Below, one piece after another: positions 1 through 6,976 of a DNA stretch of 64,000 bases (positions are counted from its first letter, which is position 1; each line of letters opens with the position of its first letter). Origin of the DNA: Streptomyces sp. MA5143a (GTDB lineage Bacteria; Actinomycetota; Actinomycetes; Streptomycetales; Streptomycetaceae). The DNA is taken from NCBI RefSeq assembly GCF_900290235.1, contig NZ_OLMK01000036.1:89966-153965 (forward strand), in the 5' to 3' direction. The position numbers and the translations under genes were made by a program. Below the pieces are notes generated by a model, which ran no database searches, was not told the DNA's origin, and worked only from the letters and a program-made list of their open reading frames with translations.

Positions 1-193
1 AGCCGCGGAGAACCGTCACCGTATCGGTCAAACCACACGTACCGGTGAAACCAGACATGCGTGTCGAAATAACAAAACCTTGGACTTAACGGATCACCCT
101 TTCGGCGGCACAACTCCGGTGCGGGCCACGCGTTGATCGGACGTCGGGCGCACCGCCCGGATGTACCGCGTCACTACCAAGGAGCACTTCCCC

Positions 194-436
194 ATGTCGC
201 GTATCGCGAAGGGCCTGGCCCTGACCTCCGTTGCCGCCACCGCCGTGGTGGGAACCGCCGGCATCGCCGCTGCCGACAGCGGCGCGAAGGGTGTCGCCGC
301 CCACTCCCCGGGTGTGCTGTCGGGCAACGCCATCGAGGTCCCGATCCACATCCCGATCAACATCTGCGGCAACAGCGTCAACATCCTCGTCGGTGTACTG
401 AACCCGGCGTTCGGCAACACCTGCATCAACCGCTGA
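194..436 (+). CDS. Short chaplin (hydrophobic surface protein)
   Basis: An 80-residue secreted protein made of a signal peptide (residues 1 to about 27, ending AGIAAA) and one chaplin domain. The domain carries the family signatures SPGVLSGN, CGN, LNPAFGN and a terminal CIN, with the usual two cysteines. Short chaplins assemble into amyloid-like films that coat aerial hyphae and let them break surface tension; that role is family knowledge. The ATG at 194 is preferred over an in-frame start at 161 because AAGGAG lies just upstream and the signal peptide begins here. A hairpin at 451-483 follows the stop. A second chaplin gene lies about 5 kb away on the other strand. Confidence 0.93.
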   Translation: MSRIAKGLALTSVAATAVVGTAGIAAADSGAKGVAAHSPGVLSGNAIEVPIHIPINICGNSVNILVGVLNPAFGNTCINR

Positions 437-450
437 CGCAGCCCCGGCTC

Positions 451-483
451 CCGGCCGTCCTCCCCGAGTGGGAGGGCGGCCGG
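451..483 (+). terminator. Hairpin after chaplin gene
   Basis: Inverted repeat with 14-nt arms at 451-464 and 470-483, paired throughout with one T:G wobble, and a 5-nt loop. It begins 14 nt after the chaplin stop codon and has no U-tract, as is common for Streptomyces terminators. Confidence 0.65.
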
Positions 484-601
484 TTCGCGTGGCCGTACCG
501 AGGGGTGACTGACTACTTTCGGCTATGTATTAGTTGCGCATGGTGATGGGCGATTGAACGGTGAGAGCAGAAGCTGCCTCACCGATCGAAGGGAAACACC
601 C

Positions 602-1384
602 ATGCGTGCTCCATCCGTTCGGCGCCTCGCGTCGTCGTCCCTCTGCGCCGCACTGGTGCTGGGCATCACCGCTCCCGCCGCCTCGGCGAGCGACCGCGAC
701 TCGAGTCATGACCGCACCCGGGTGACGGCCCCCGTCCCCGCCGCGGATGCGCTGATGACGCAAGTCGAGTCGCTGGACGACCTCACCCGCGCGCTGAAGC
801 CGGTCACCGCGCTGCTCACTTCCGTCCTCCGGCAGGACGACGGTCAGCTGTCCGCCACGCAGGCGGCCCGGCTGGGCGGCGACGTCAAGAAGGCCCTTGC
901 CGAACTCGCTCCCGGGGCTCCGCCGGCCCCGCCCGCCAAGCCGACCGCGCCTGGTGCCTCCGAACCCGTCAAGCCCACGAAACCCGGCAACTCGACCAAG
1001 CCCGTCAGGCCCGCCAAGCCCGCCAAGCCCGCGAAGCCCGCGAAGCCCATCGTCCCGGCCCCGGTGACCGGGCCGGGGGGAACGACGGTGCCGCGGCTCT
1101 GGACCTCGCCCGCGCTGTCCCTGCCCGGCGGAAGCGTCGCGCACGACCGGAACCCGATCGACCTCGAGCGCGCCGCGGTGGCCGACCTTCAGGAGAAGGT
1201 GAACGCCCTGCTCAGAGCCGCTACCTCTGGTGATCGTGCCCAGGTGACGCCCGCGGTCCGAGGCGTGCTGACCGGGACGGTCAACGTGGTGACCGCCGGT
1301 CTGGTCGGCGGCGGCCTACCGAAGGCGAGCCTGCCCGGTCTGGCCCCGCTGCAGCCGTCGGCCGGTGCCCCACGACCCTCCTGA
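602..1384 (+). CDS. Secreted Pro/Lys-rich protein of unknown function
   Basis: A 260-residue protein with a clear signal peptide (RRLASSS..., hydrophobic core, cleavage near ASAS at about residue 29). The centre (about residues 105-165) is a low-complexity segment built on KPAKP and similar units, a composition typical of wall-spanning linkers. The C-terminal third (LERAAVADLQEKVNALL onward) looks helical and ends in a Gly/Ala/Pro tail. I see no sorting motif. The ATG at 602 follows GAAGGGA at a good distance; an in-frame ATG at 554 would place 16 polar residues before the signal peptide. I do not recognise a characterised family. Its position between surface proteins suggests a wall-associated role, which is inference. 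Confidence 0.8.
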   Translation: MRAPSVRRLASSSLCAALVLGITAPAASASDRDSSHDRTRVTAPVPAADALMTQVESLDDLTRALKPVTALLTSVLRQDDGQLSATQAARLGGDVKKALAELAPGAPPAPPAKPTAPGASEPVKPTKPGNSTKPVRPAKPAKPAKPAKPIVPAPVTGPGGTTVPRLWTSPALSLPGGSVAHDRNPIDLERAAVADLQEKVNALLRAATSGDRAQVTPAVRGVLTGTVNVVTAGLVGGGLPKASLPGLAPLQPSAGAPRPS

Positions 1385-1417
1385 CGACCGTGGAGAGTCA
1401 TCCCTCTCCCGCGAGGA

Positions 1418-1445
1418 GCGGCGCCTGAGGCGAAGCAGGCGCCGC
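1418..1445 (+). terminator. Hairpin after secreted protein gene
   Basis: Perfect 10-bp inverted repeat (1418-1427 and 1436-1445) with an 8-nt loop, 34 nt beyond the stop codon of the Pro/Lys-rich protein gene. Confidence 0.6.
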
Positions 1446-1721
1446 CGTCGGGTCGACCTTCCCGGGCTTCCGGCTCCGATCGAGCAGGACCCCTTCACGG
1501 TCGGCCCGACGGCTTTTCACGCGCTCATCGATTCACCGGCACCGATCTCATAGGAGAATGTGACGCACCATTCGTTCGGGTGAGTTGTGCAATCCCCCAC
1601 GCTCACGCGGTTTCTGCGGCGACCGGGGCTCGTTGGGCAGAGGGCAGGCGGATGCTCGGTCATTCCTCGCCTGTCGTGAATTGCCCCCGATCACATGAGT
1701 CGCCGAAAGGACATGCCTACA

Positions 1722-2009
1722 ATGAATCCGCTGAAGGCCGCTGCTGTCGTCGCCGGTTCCCTCGCCATCGCCGGCGCGGCCGTTCCCGCACACGCCCAGA
1801 GCACGGACCTCACGCCCGCCAGTCTCGCCGGCGCCATGAACAGCATCAGCAAGAGCTCGATCGACGTCGTCCCGATGCGGAACCAGTCGAACGCGCTCGA
1901 CACGGAGAACAAGGGCTCCGTACTCAACGCGGTGAAGGACACGACGAACGCCCTCAATGCGAAGGGCGGCCCCACCAAGCTGCTGGGCGGTCTGCCCCTC
2001 CAGCGCTGA
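1722..2009 (+). CDS. Small secreted protein of unknown function
   Basis: A 95-residue protein. Residues 1-25 (MNPLKAAAVVAG...AHA) form a signal peptide with an AHA-Q cleavage site. The mature part of about 70 residues has no cysteine, contains several Ser/Asn runs (NSISKSS, NQSNALDT) and ends GGLPLQR. ATGs at 1695 and 1713 are also in frame, but only the ATG at 1722 has a purine-rich ribosome site (GAAAGGA, 1705-1711) at normal spacing, and it starts directly at the signal peptide. I do not recognise the family. Its neighbours are other small secreted proteins and chaplins, so a surface role in the mycelium is plausible but unproven. A strong hairpin follows at 2103-2137. Confidence 0.75.
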   Translation: MNPLKAAAVVAGSLAIAGAAVPAHAQSTDLTPASLAGAMNSISKSSIDVVPMRNQSNALDTENKGSVLNAVKDTTNALNAKGGPTKLLGGLPLQR

Positions 2010-2102
2010 TCGGCTCACGGGAAGCGGTGGCGTGACCCGCTCTCCTTGCATCCGAGCACGGGGAAATGATCCCGCCCGGACGAATCGCCCGCGCGGGCTT
2101 TC

Positions 2103-2137
2103 AGGGCCGACTCACGTCATGGGGTTGAGTCGGCCCT
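2103..2137. terminator. Strong hairpin between secreted protein gene and VKOR gene
   Basis: Perfect 12-bp inverted repeat (2103-2114 and 2126-2137) with an 11-nt loop, about 95 nt after the stop at 2009. It separates the small secreted protein gene from the VKOR gene and so marks the left edge of the VKOR-peptide-protease group. Confidence 0.7.
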
Positions 2138-2277
2138 CAATGCTGTCCGCGAGTTGTACCCGAACGCGCCGATTAAGCTGCCGCCGTGAACTCGATGAGC
2201 GCCGTAATGCGCCCTTTTCGCACCGTTGGCCTTGCCGCATTGGTCGATGTCCTCCCGACCCGTGACCGGCGCTCCTG

Positions 2278-2910
2278 ATGGCGTCGGCGGCGCGGGCCGG
2301 CGGGGCGGCCGGTACCCATGAGCGCTCCCAGTGGAGGAAAGGCGCCCACCGTGGGCTCGCCCTGCTGCTGGTGATCACGGGCGCGGCCGGGCTGCTGGCC
2401 TCCTGGATCATCACGATCGACAAGTTCAAGCTGCTGGAGGACCCCACCTTCACACCTGGGTGCAGCCTGAATCCCGTCGTCTCCTGCGGCAACGTCATGG
2501 AGAGCGACCAGGCTTCGGCCTTCGGGTTTCCCAACCCGATGCTGGGCCTGGTGACGTACGGCGTCGTCATCTGCGTCGGCGTGAGTCTGTGGGCCGGGGC
2601 GGAGTTTCCACGCTGGTACTGGCTCACCCTGAACGCCGGGATGTTCTTCGGTGTCGGCTTCTGTACCTGGCTGCAGTTCCAGTCCCTGTACCGGATCAAC
2701 GCCCTGTGCCTGTGGTGCTGTCTGGCCTGGGCCGCCACGATCGTCATGTTCTGGTACGTGACGTCCTTCAACGTGCGGCACCGATTCCTGCCGGCGCCAG
2801 GCGCGTTGCGGGAATTGCTCAGGGAGTTCACCTGGGTCCTCGTGGTCGTACACACGGGAGTCATCGGCATGCTGGTGCTGACTCGGTGGTGGGATTTCTG
2901 GACCAGCTGA
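2278..2910 (+). CDS. Vitamin K epoxide reductase (VKOR) family protein
   Basis: A 210-residue polytopic membrane protein. It has hydrophobic segments at about residues 27-45, 85-103, 118-136, 140-160 and 186-204. It carries both redox elements of bacterial VKORs: the loop cysteines (CSLN...VSC, about residues 61 and 70, followed by the usual Gly-Asn-Val-Met) and the quinone-side CxxC in LCLWCC. Bacterial VKORs reoxidise periplasmic disulfide-forming partners using quinone. No thioredoxin-like partner is encoded nearby. The next gene (3099) encodes a small two-cysteine peptide and the one after it an M50 protease, so VKOR may serve disulfide formation in that peptide (inference). The start at 2278 has no obvious ribosome site, and an ATG at 2317 is an alternative. 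Confidence 0.88.
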   Translation: MASAARAGGAAGTHERSQWRKGAHRGLALLLVITGAAGLLASWIITIDKFKLLEDPTFTPGCSLNPVVSCGNVMESDQASAFGFPNPMLGLVTYGVVICVGVSLWAGAEFPRWYWLTLNAGMFFGVGFCTWLQFQSLYRINALCLWCCLAWAATIVMFWYVTSFNVRHRFLPAPGALRELLREFTWVLVVVHTGVIGMLVLTRWWDFWTS

Positions 2911-3048
2911 AGTGGTTTCCGGCCTCTGAAATGGGGCGACTACAGGTCGGCTTCCCTCGTTTGTCGTAACTTCTGGCCATCCGAGTGAACAGGCCTGGTG
3001 TCGATTAGCGTGGCCGCCGGTCCGGGTGTCTAATTTCTGTTCGCGGGC

Positions 3049-3064
3049 CACTGCAAAAGCAGTG
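3049..3064 (+). promoter_or_regulatory. Small inverted repeat upstream of the two-cysteine peptide gene
   Basis: CACTGC-AAAA-GCAGTG, a perfect 6-bp hairpin 35 nt before the GTG start of the peptide gene. It lies in the leader or promoter region, so an operator or an mRNA stability element is possible. Confidence 0.35.
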
Positions 3065-3098
3065 TGTTCCATGTGAGAAATCGAGAGGAAGAAATTCC

Positions 3099-3338
3099 GT
3101 GTCGAAGATTAGCTTTGCAGAGCTGGACGCCCTGGCCGGCGAGATGCTTCCGGAGCGCGCGGTCCTGTCCACCGTCGTTCCGTTCCACGGCGGCGGCAAC
3201 GACGGTGCCATCGCGAACAACGTGTGCGTCTCGCAGTCGACGCCCGGCAACCCCGGTGGCCTGCTCAACCTGGGCATCGGCGGTCACCCGGCGACCTCCA
3301 GCGTGACCTGCTCGCACGGTTCGACCGTCGCGTTCTGA
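3099..3338 (+). CDS. Two-cysteine small peptide, candidate modified-peptide precursor
   Basis: A 79-residue protein starting at GTG 3099, which has a strong ribosome site (GAGAGGAAG, 3083-3091). It has no signal peptide. The N-terminal part (residues 1-29; FAELDALAGEMLPERAVLS) is acidic and helical like a peptide leader. The remaining 50 residues are Gly-rich with polar and hydrophobic patches (HGGGNDGA, GGLLNLGIGGHPA) and contain exactly two cysteines, in NNVCVSQ and VTCSHG, 25 residues apart. The layout matches a leader-core precursor whose core is disulfide-bonded. The gene sits between VKOR and an M50 intramembrane protease, which suits export, cleavage and oxidation. A strong hairpin follows at once. 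I know no named family for it; the function is inference. Confidence 0.72.
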   Translation: MSKISFAELDALAGEMLPERAVLSTVVPFHGGGNDGAIANNVCVSQSTPGNPGGLLNLGIGGHPATSSVTCSHGSTVAF

Positions 3339-3343
3339 TCGGC

Positions 3344-3375
3344 AACGGCCCGGGGGCCTCTGGCCCCCGGCCGTT
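3344..3375 (+). terminator. Strong hairpin between peptide gene and protease gene
   Basis: Inverted repeat with arms 3344-3358 and 3362-3375 (14 bp with one bulged C) and a 3-nt loop, 5 nt after the peptide stop codon. It could end most transcription, leaving the peptide in excess over the downstream protease, as is common for precursor genes. Confidence 0.75.
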
Positions 3376-3377
3376 GA

Positions 3378-3401
3378 CTTTGCACTGAATCTAGTGCAAA
3401 G
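3378..3401 (+). promoter_or_regulatory. Perfect 9-bp palindrome, candidate operator
   Basis: CTTTGCACT at 3378-3386 and AGTGCAAAG at 3393-3401 form a perfect dyad around a 6-nt centre. It is unusually AT-rich for this genome and lies immediately after the peptide terminator and upstream of the M50 gene. It has the size and symmetry of a dimeric regulator site. No regulator gene is adjacent. Confidence 0.4.
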
Positions 3402-3660
3402 GTCCGCTTCCGGGGCATGATGCGGTGCCCGGTGCCGACACCAACGGCGCCGTGGCACCGCTTCTCGGCGTGGTCCTTTGATCCTGCCGCCGCCCCTCCA
3501 CAAGCTGTACATCCCTGCAGCCCGCCGCGTTCACCGTGACGGAAGTACCGGTGCTCTTGCCTTCTTGCGGTACCGGGACTCCGTTCGTCGGCGGCGCGAG
3601 AATGCCCGTCGCGGGCAGTGCGGGACGCACACCGGCCTCCGCGAAACCCCCGACGGGAAA
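3402..3660. other. Leader region upstream of the M50 protease gene
   Basis: The reading frame of the protease stays open through this stretch back to 3478, but codon use here is poor and no start has a ribosome site. An 8-bp inverted repeat (GCGGTGCC...GGCACCGC) lies near 3421-3460. I see no separate gene. Confidence 0.4.
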
Positions 3661-5310
3661 GTGTCCCCTTGGGAGATCGCCATCAGTACGCAAGCACCCA
3701 CACCGGTCGAGAAAGAGCCGCCTGCCCCAGCCGGGGCAGTGCCCATGCTCACCGAGGGAACGGAACTGGTGGGCGAGTTCGCCGGTTCCGGATACCGTCA
3801 CCCTCCGCACCTGGTGCACCGCTTCGACGGGCAGGTCATCAATCTGCCCGCCCTGCTCTACGAGACCGCCAAGAGTGTGGAGCGGCACCAGGACAGCGCG
3901 GCGGAATCCGGGTCCACCGCACACCTCCTCGCCTGTGTGGCGCAGGAACTCACCCGGACCACAGGCCGTGAGTTCACCGCAGAACACGTGGCCTACGTGC
4001 TCGACAACAAGCTGGCGCCGCTGGGGATCACCACACGAAGCGACGGAACCGTGGCCGACTTCGCCAAGGCGGCACACCCGTTCCTCGGTCTCCGCTACCG
4101 CGCCGCAGTGGTCTCCGAAGGCGCCACGTGGGTCATCGCGGGAATGTTCGCCTGGCTGTTCCAGCCCTTCCTCGTACTCATGGCCGTCTCGACGTTTCTG
4201 GCCATGGAGATCTGGCTGTTCTCCACCGCGAACACGGGCCTCGCCATGACCCGGGTCATGGCCGACCCCGGCGGCATTCTCGCCATGCTGGGACTGACAC
4301 TCGCCTCTGCCGCATTCCACGAGGTCGGACATGCCGCGGCCTGCCGTTACGGCAAGGTGCGCCCAGGGGCCATGGGGTGCGGCGTGTATCTGGTGTGGCC
4401 GGCCTTCTACACCGACGTCACCAGCTCCTATCGACTTGACCGCGTCGGACGACTACGCACCGACCTGGGCGGCGTGTACTTCAACAGCCTGTTCGTGCTG
4501 GGCATGATCACGCTGTATCTGTACCGTCCGTCCCCGGTACTGCTCGCGGCGATCCTGCTGGTCAACCTGGAAATGTTCCAGCAGTTGCTGCCGACCCTCC
4601 GTTTCGACGGCTACTACATCGTCTCCGACCTGGTCGGTATCCCGGACCTGTTCAAGTACATCGGGCCCATCCTGCGGCGTACCGTCCTGCGGCGTCCGCC
4701 GGAAGAGCGGCTCGCGGCCCTCAAGCGGTGGCCTCAGGTCGTCGTCACCGTCTGGGTGCTGGTCGTCCTGCCCGTCCTCGCCCTGCAACTCGGCGTCATC
4801 CTGTTCCATCTGCCCCAGATGGCGACCACGGCATGGACCACCGCCACCACGCTCGTCACCAACGCAGGCGAGGGCGACGCACCCGTGCTGGGTACCGTGG
4901 CCGCCTACGTGCAGATCCTCTTCCTGCTGCTGCCGCTGCTCGGCATCCTGCTCATCCTGTGGCAACTGGGCAGTCTGGTCGTCCGAACGCTACGCAAGCG
5001 CTACGGCAGGAACGCGAACCGGCCGCAGGACCGCCGACACCGCTGGCACGGCACGCTCTCCCTGCTGCTCTGGGGACTCATCGCCACCGCCGTGCTCGCC
5101 GCGGCCTACCTGCTGTGGAACCTGGCGCGCCCCACGACGGGACTGTCGACGGACCGGTGGATCGGCTCCGGGCGCGTCGAGCGGTCCTCGGGCCCCACCA
5201 CCGCCGGCCACGGCCACGCCTTCCTGCGGAACCCCGGCAGTGCGACGGCCGACACCGACACCGACGGCGACACCGACAGCGCACCCGAACGAGTTCTGCT
5301 CACTGACTGA
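3661..5310 (+). CDS. M50 (site-2 protease type) peptide zinc metalloprotease, membrane bound
   Basis: About 549 residues from GTG 3661. The zinc site HEVGH (residues 220-224) lies in a hydrophobic segment, and the third-ligand motif RFDGYY with its aspartate at about 316 lies downstream, as in the YydH/COG1994 peptide-processing branch of M50 rather than the RseP branch. The cytoplasmic N-terminus contains LVHRFDGQVINLPALLY, which resembles the PqqD-like peptide-recognition fold found in relatives (inference). There are about ten hydrophobic segments and a Thr/Asp-rich hydrophilic tail (DTDTDGDTD). The start is uncertain: the frame is open from 3478; GTG 3661 lacks a good ribosome site; GGGAG at 3671-3675 precedes an ATC (3682); ATG 3745 is also possible. 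Likely role: cleavage or release of the peptide encoded at 3099. Confidence 0.85.
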   Translation: MSPWEIAISTQAPTPVEKEPPAPAGAVPMLTEGTELVGEFAGSGYRHPPHLVHRFDGQVINLPALLYETAKSVERHQDSAAESGSTAHLLACVAQELTRTTGREFTAEHVAYVLDNKLAPLGITTRSDGTVADFAKAAHPFLGLRYRAAVVSEGATWVIAGMFAWLFQPFLVLMAVSTFLAMEIWLFSTANTGLAMTRVMADPGGILAMLGLTLASAAFHEVGHAAACRYGKVRPGAMGCGVYLVWPAFYTDVTSSYRLDRVGRLRTDLGGVYFNSLFVLGMITLYLYRPSPVLLAAILLVNLEMFQQLLPTLRFDGYYIVSDLVGIPDLFKYIGPILRRTVLRRPPEERLAALKRWPQVVVTVWVLVVLPVLALQLGVILFHLPQMATTAWTTATTLVTNAGEGDAPVLGTVAAYVQILFLLLPLLGILLILWQLGSLVVRTLRKRYGRNANRPQDRRHRWHGTLSLLLWGLIATAVLAAAYLLWNLARPTTGLSTDRWIGSGRVERSSGPTTAGHGHAFLRNPGSATADTDTDGDTDSAPERVLLTD

Positions 5311-5353
5311 GCCACTCGCCCGGGACGCTGCTCCGTCCCTGACGGACACCCAC

Positions 5354-5390
5354 CGCTGAACCCCGCGCGTGATACGAGCGGGGTTCAGCG
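5354..5390 (+). terminator. Terminator after M50 protease gene
   Basis: Perfect 13-bp inverted repeat (5354-5366 and 5378-5390) with an 11-nt loop, 44 nt after the protease stop codon. It marks the right edge of the VKOR-peptide-protease group. Confidence 0.75.
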
Positions 5391-5728
5391 CCGAGTGGAG
5401 TCCGAGGAGCGATCGTCGTCGCGATGCGATGAACGGGAATGAGGTACGAACGACTAATGGGTCGGTTGGGGGTATCCCGCGTCGAGAGCGACGGAAACCG
5501 GGCCGGACCTCGTTGTCCGGTACGGACATCGGGCTTTCGAACCCGACCGCCGACCCTTGGAAGGGACCGCGCCGAGATGAAGTCGCACCCCGGAGGAACC
5601 CTTACCGCCGTTGTCGCCTTCGATGGGTTCGGGAAGGCCCGGGGACCGGCTCCCCGAGCCTTCCGCGCAATCCTGGCCGGTGCGGGACGGGGCCCGGGCG
5701 ACGGTCGCGGCGTCGGTCGTACGGGTAC
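5391..5728. other. Intergenic region without a recognisable gene
   Basis: Several overlapping reading frames are open here on both strands, but none has a ribosome site, a credible start or family-like sequence. The stretch lies between two convergent terminators (5354-5390 and 5729-5769). I see nothing further in it. Confidence 0.6.
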
Positions 5729-5769
5729 GGCTGAGCCCCCGGCGGTCGGACACCACCGGGGGCTCAGCC
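5729..5769 (-). terminator. Terminator after the second chaplin gene
   Basis: Perfect 14-bp inverted repeat (5729-5742 and 5756-5769), 24 nt beyond the stop codon of the minus-strand chaplin gene. Confidence 0.72.
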
Positions 5770-5793
5770 GTTGGCCGTTGCGGCTCTGACGTG

Positions 5794-6114
5794 TCAGTGG
5801 CCGTGGCCGTAGCTCTTCTTCTTGCCCTTGCCGTCGTCCTTCTTCTCGTCCTTCTTGTCGTGCTTCTTGTCGTGGTCTTCGTTGATGCAGGTGTTACCGA
5901 AGGCGGGGTTCAGCAGGCCGACGATGTTCACGGTGTTGCCGCAGAGGTTGATCGGCACGTGAATGGGCACCTGGACGACATTGCCCGACAGGACGCCGGG
6001 CGAGCCGATGGCCGCACCGCGGGCGTCCGCGTCGGCCGAGGCCAGCCCGGCCCCGCTGAGGACCAGGACGGAAGTACCCAGAGCGACGGTGGTCACCTTC
6101 ACCATGCGAGACAT
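5794..6114 (-). CDS. Chaplin with a long Lys/Asp/His C-terminal tail
   Basis: A 106-residue protein with a signal peptide (about 1-27, ending GLASA) and one chaplin domain (SPGVLSGNVVQVP, INLCGN, LLNPAFGN, CIN with both cysteines). Short chaplins normally end a residue or so after the CIN motif. This one continues for about 26 residues rich in Lys, Asp, Glu and His (units such as DKKHDKK, then KKKSYGHGH). The tail is hydrophilic and strongly charged, unlike the hydrophobic film-forming domain. Possible roles are wall or nucleic-acid binding, metal binding or solubility; all are inference. ATG 6114 is chosen because GGGAG precedes it by 6 nt; GTG 6117 is also in frame. Confidence 0.92.
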   Translation of the reverse strand: MSRMVKVTTVALGTSVLVLSGAGLASADADARGAAIGSPGVLSGNVVQVPIHVPINLCGNTVNIVGLLNPAFGNTCINEDHDKKHDKKDEKKDDGKGKKKSYGHGH

Positions 6115-6326
6115 CACGTTCTCCCTTTGAATCGATGAGGCCCAGCCACCCGAACGCGACCGGACGTTTCCTCAACGCGGTTACGGACGTTGGGTCACGG
6201 CGTTCATCCTGGAATCACCCGCTTTGCACGCGGATTCCGCTGCGCGGCTGTCCTACGCATGGAGGGGCCGACGCCCGCGGTGAAATCGGGTGCGCCTCCA
6301 GGACCACGGTGGCTAGCCTTCCGCGC

Positions 6327-6888
6327 ATGACTACCGACCCGTTGATCCGCCTGTTCACCGACGAGGGCAGGGCCCGTGCGTTCGCCGCCGTGGTTCTCGG
6401 CGCGGACACCCCTGCCAAGGTCGGCGAGGCGGCGGGGCTGGCCCCGAAGGACACCGCTGCGGCGCTGCGGCGGCTCCAGGCCTCGGGTGTGATCTCGGAG
6501 GGTTCCACCGGGCTGAGCGTCGCCTACGGGGCGTTCAGGGAGCGCGCGAGGGAGGAGCGGTTCGTCGCGCGGGGCGGGGACGGCGCGCCGGACACCCGTT
6601 CCGGTGACGACCGCACCGAGTCCGTACTGCGGACCTTCCTGCGTGACGGGCGTCTGGTGCGCCTGCCCGCCCAATGGCAGCGCAAGCTCGTCGTGATCCG
6701 GCACATCGCGGAGCGCACCTTCGAGCCGGGCGTCGAGTACCCGGAGCGCGAGGTCAACGAGAAGCTGCGCGCCTGGTGCGAGGACGCGCCGGTGGACCAT
6801 GTGACGCTGAGGCGGTACCTGGTGGATCTGGGCCACCTTCGGAGAGTTCGGGTACTACTGGGTGCCCGAGAGCGCGAACGCGGCGTAG
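6327..6888 (+). pseudogene. DUF2087 domain protein with apparent frameshift near 6843
   Basis: From ATG 6327 the protein has a winged-helix-like N-terminus (AAVVLGADTPAKVGEAAGL...ALRRLQASGVI) and a DUF2087 region (LPAQWQRKLVVIRHIAERF-like, YPEREVNEKL, DHVTLRRYLVDLG). After LGHLRR the frame becomes Arg-rich noise and runs to 7043, 67 nt into the convergent dehydrogenase gene. Shifting by +1 at 6843-6846 restores EFGYYWVPES and a stop at 6886-6888, which is what the family ending looks like. The shift sits in a short GAGAG run, so a 2-nt loss or 1-nt gain there explains it. It may be a real mutation or a sequencing error. Confidence 0.75.
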
Positions 6889-6976
6889 CGCGCGGTCGGT
6901 ACGCCGTGGTGGGCACCGGTTCCCGGCCGCCCGGTGCCGGGACCTTCGACAGCCCTCGACCCACCGCTCCCGGTCG

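Noticed and set aside
2278..5310. Daptide-type biosynthetic cluster
   Set aside because: Apart from an M50 protease none of the daptide enzymes is encoded here and the peptide does not resemble daptide precursors.
5369..5734. A 121-codon plus-strand frame between M50 and chaplin genes
   Set aside because: It starts inside the M50 terminator hairpin, ends in the chaplin terminator and has no ribosome site or family-like sequence.
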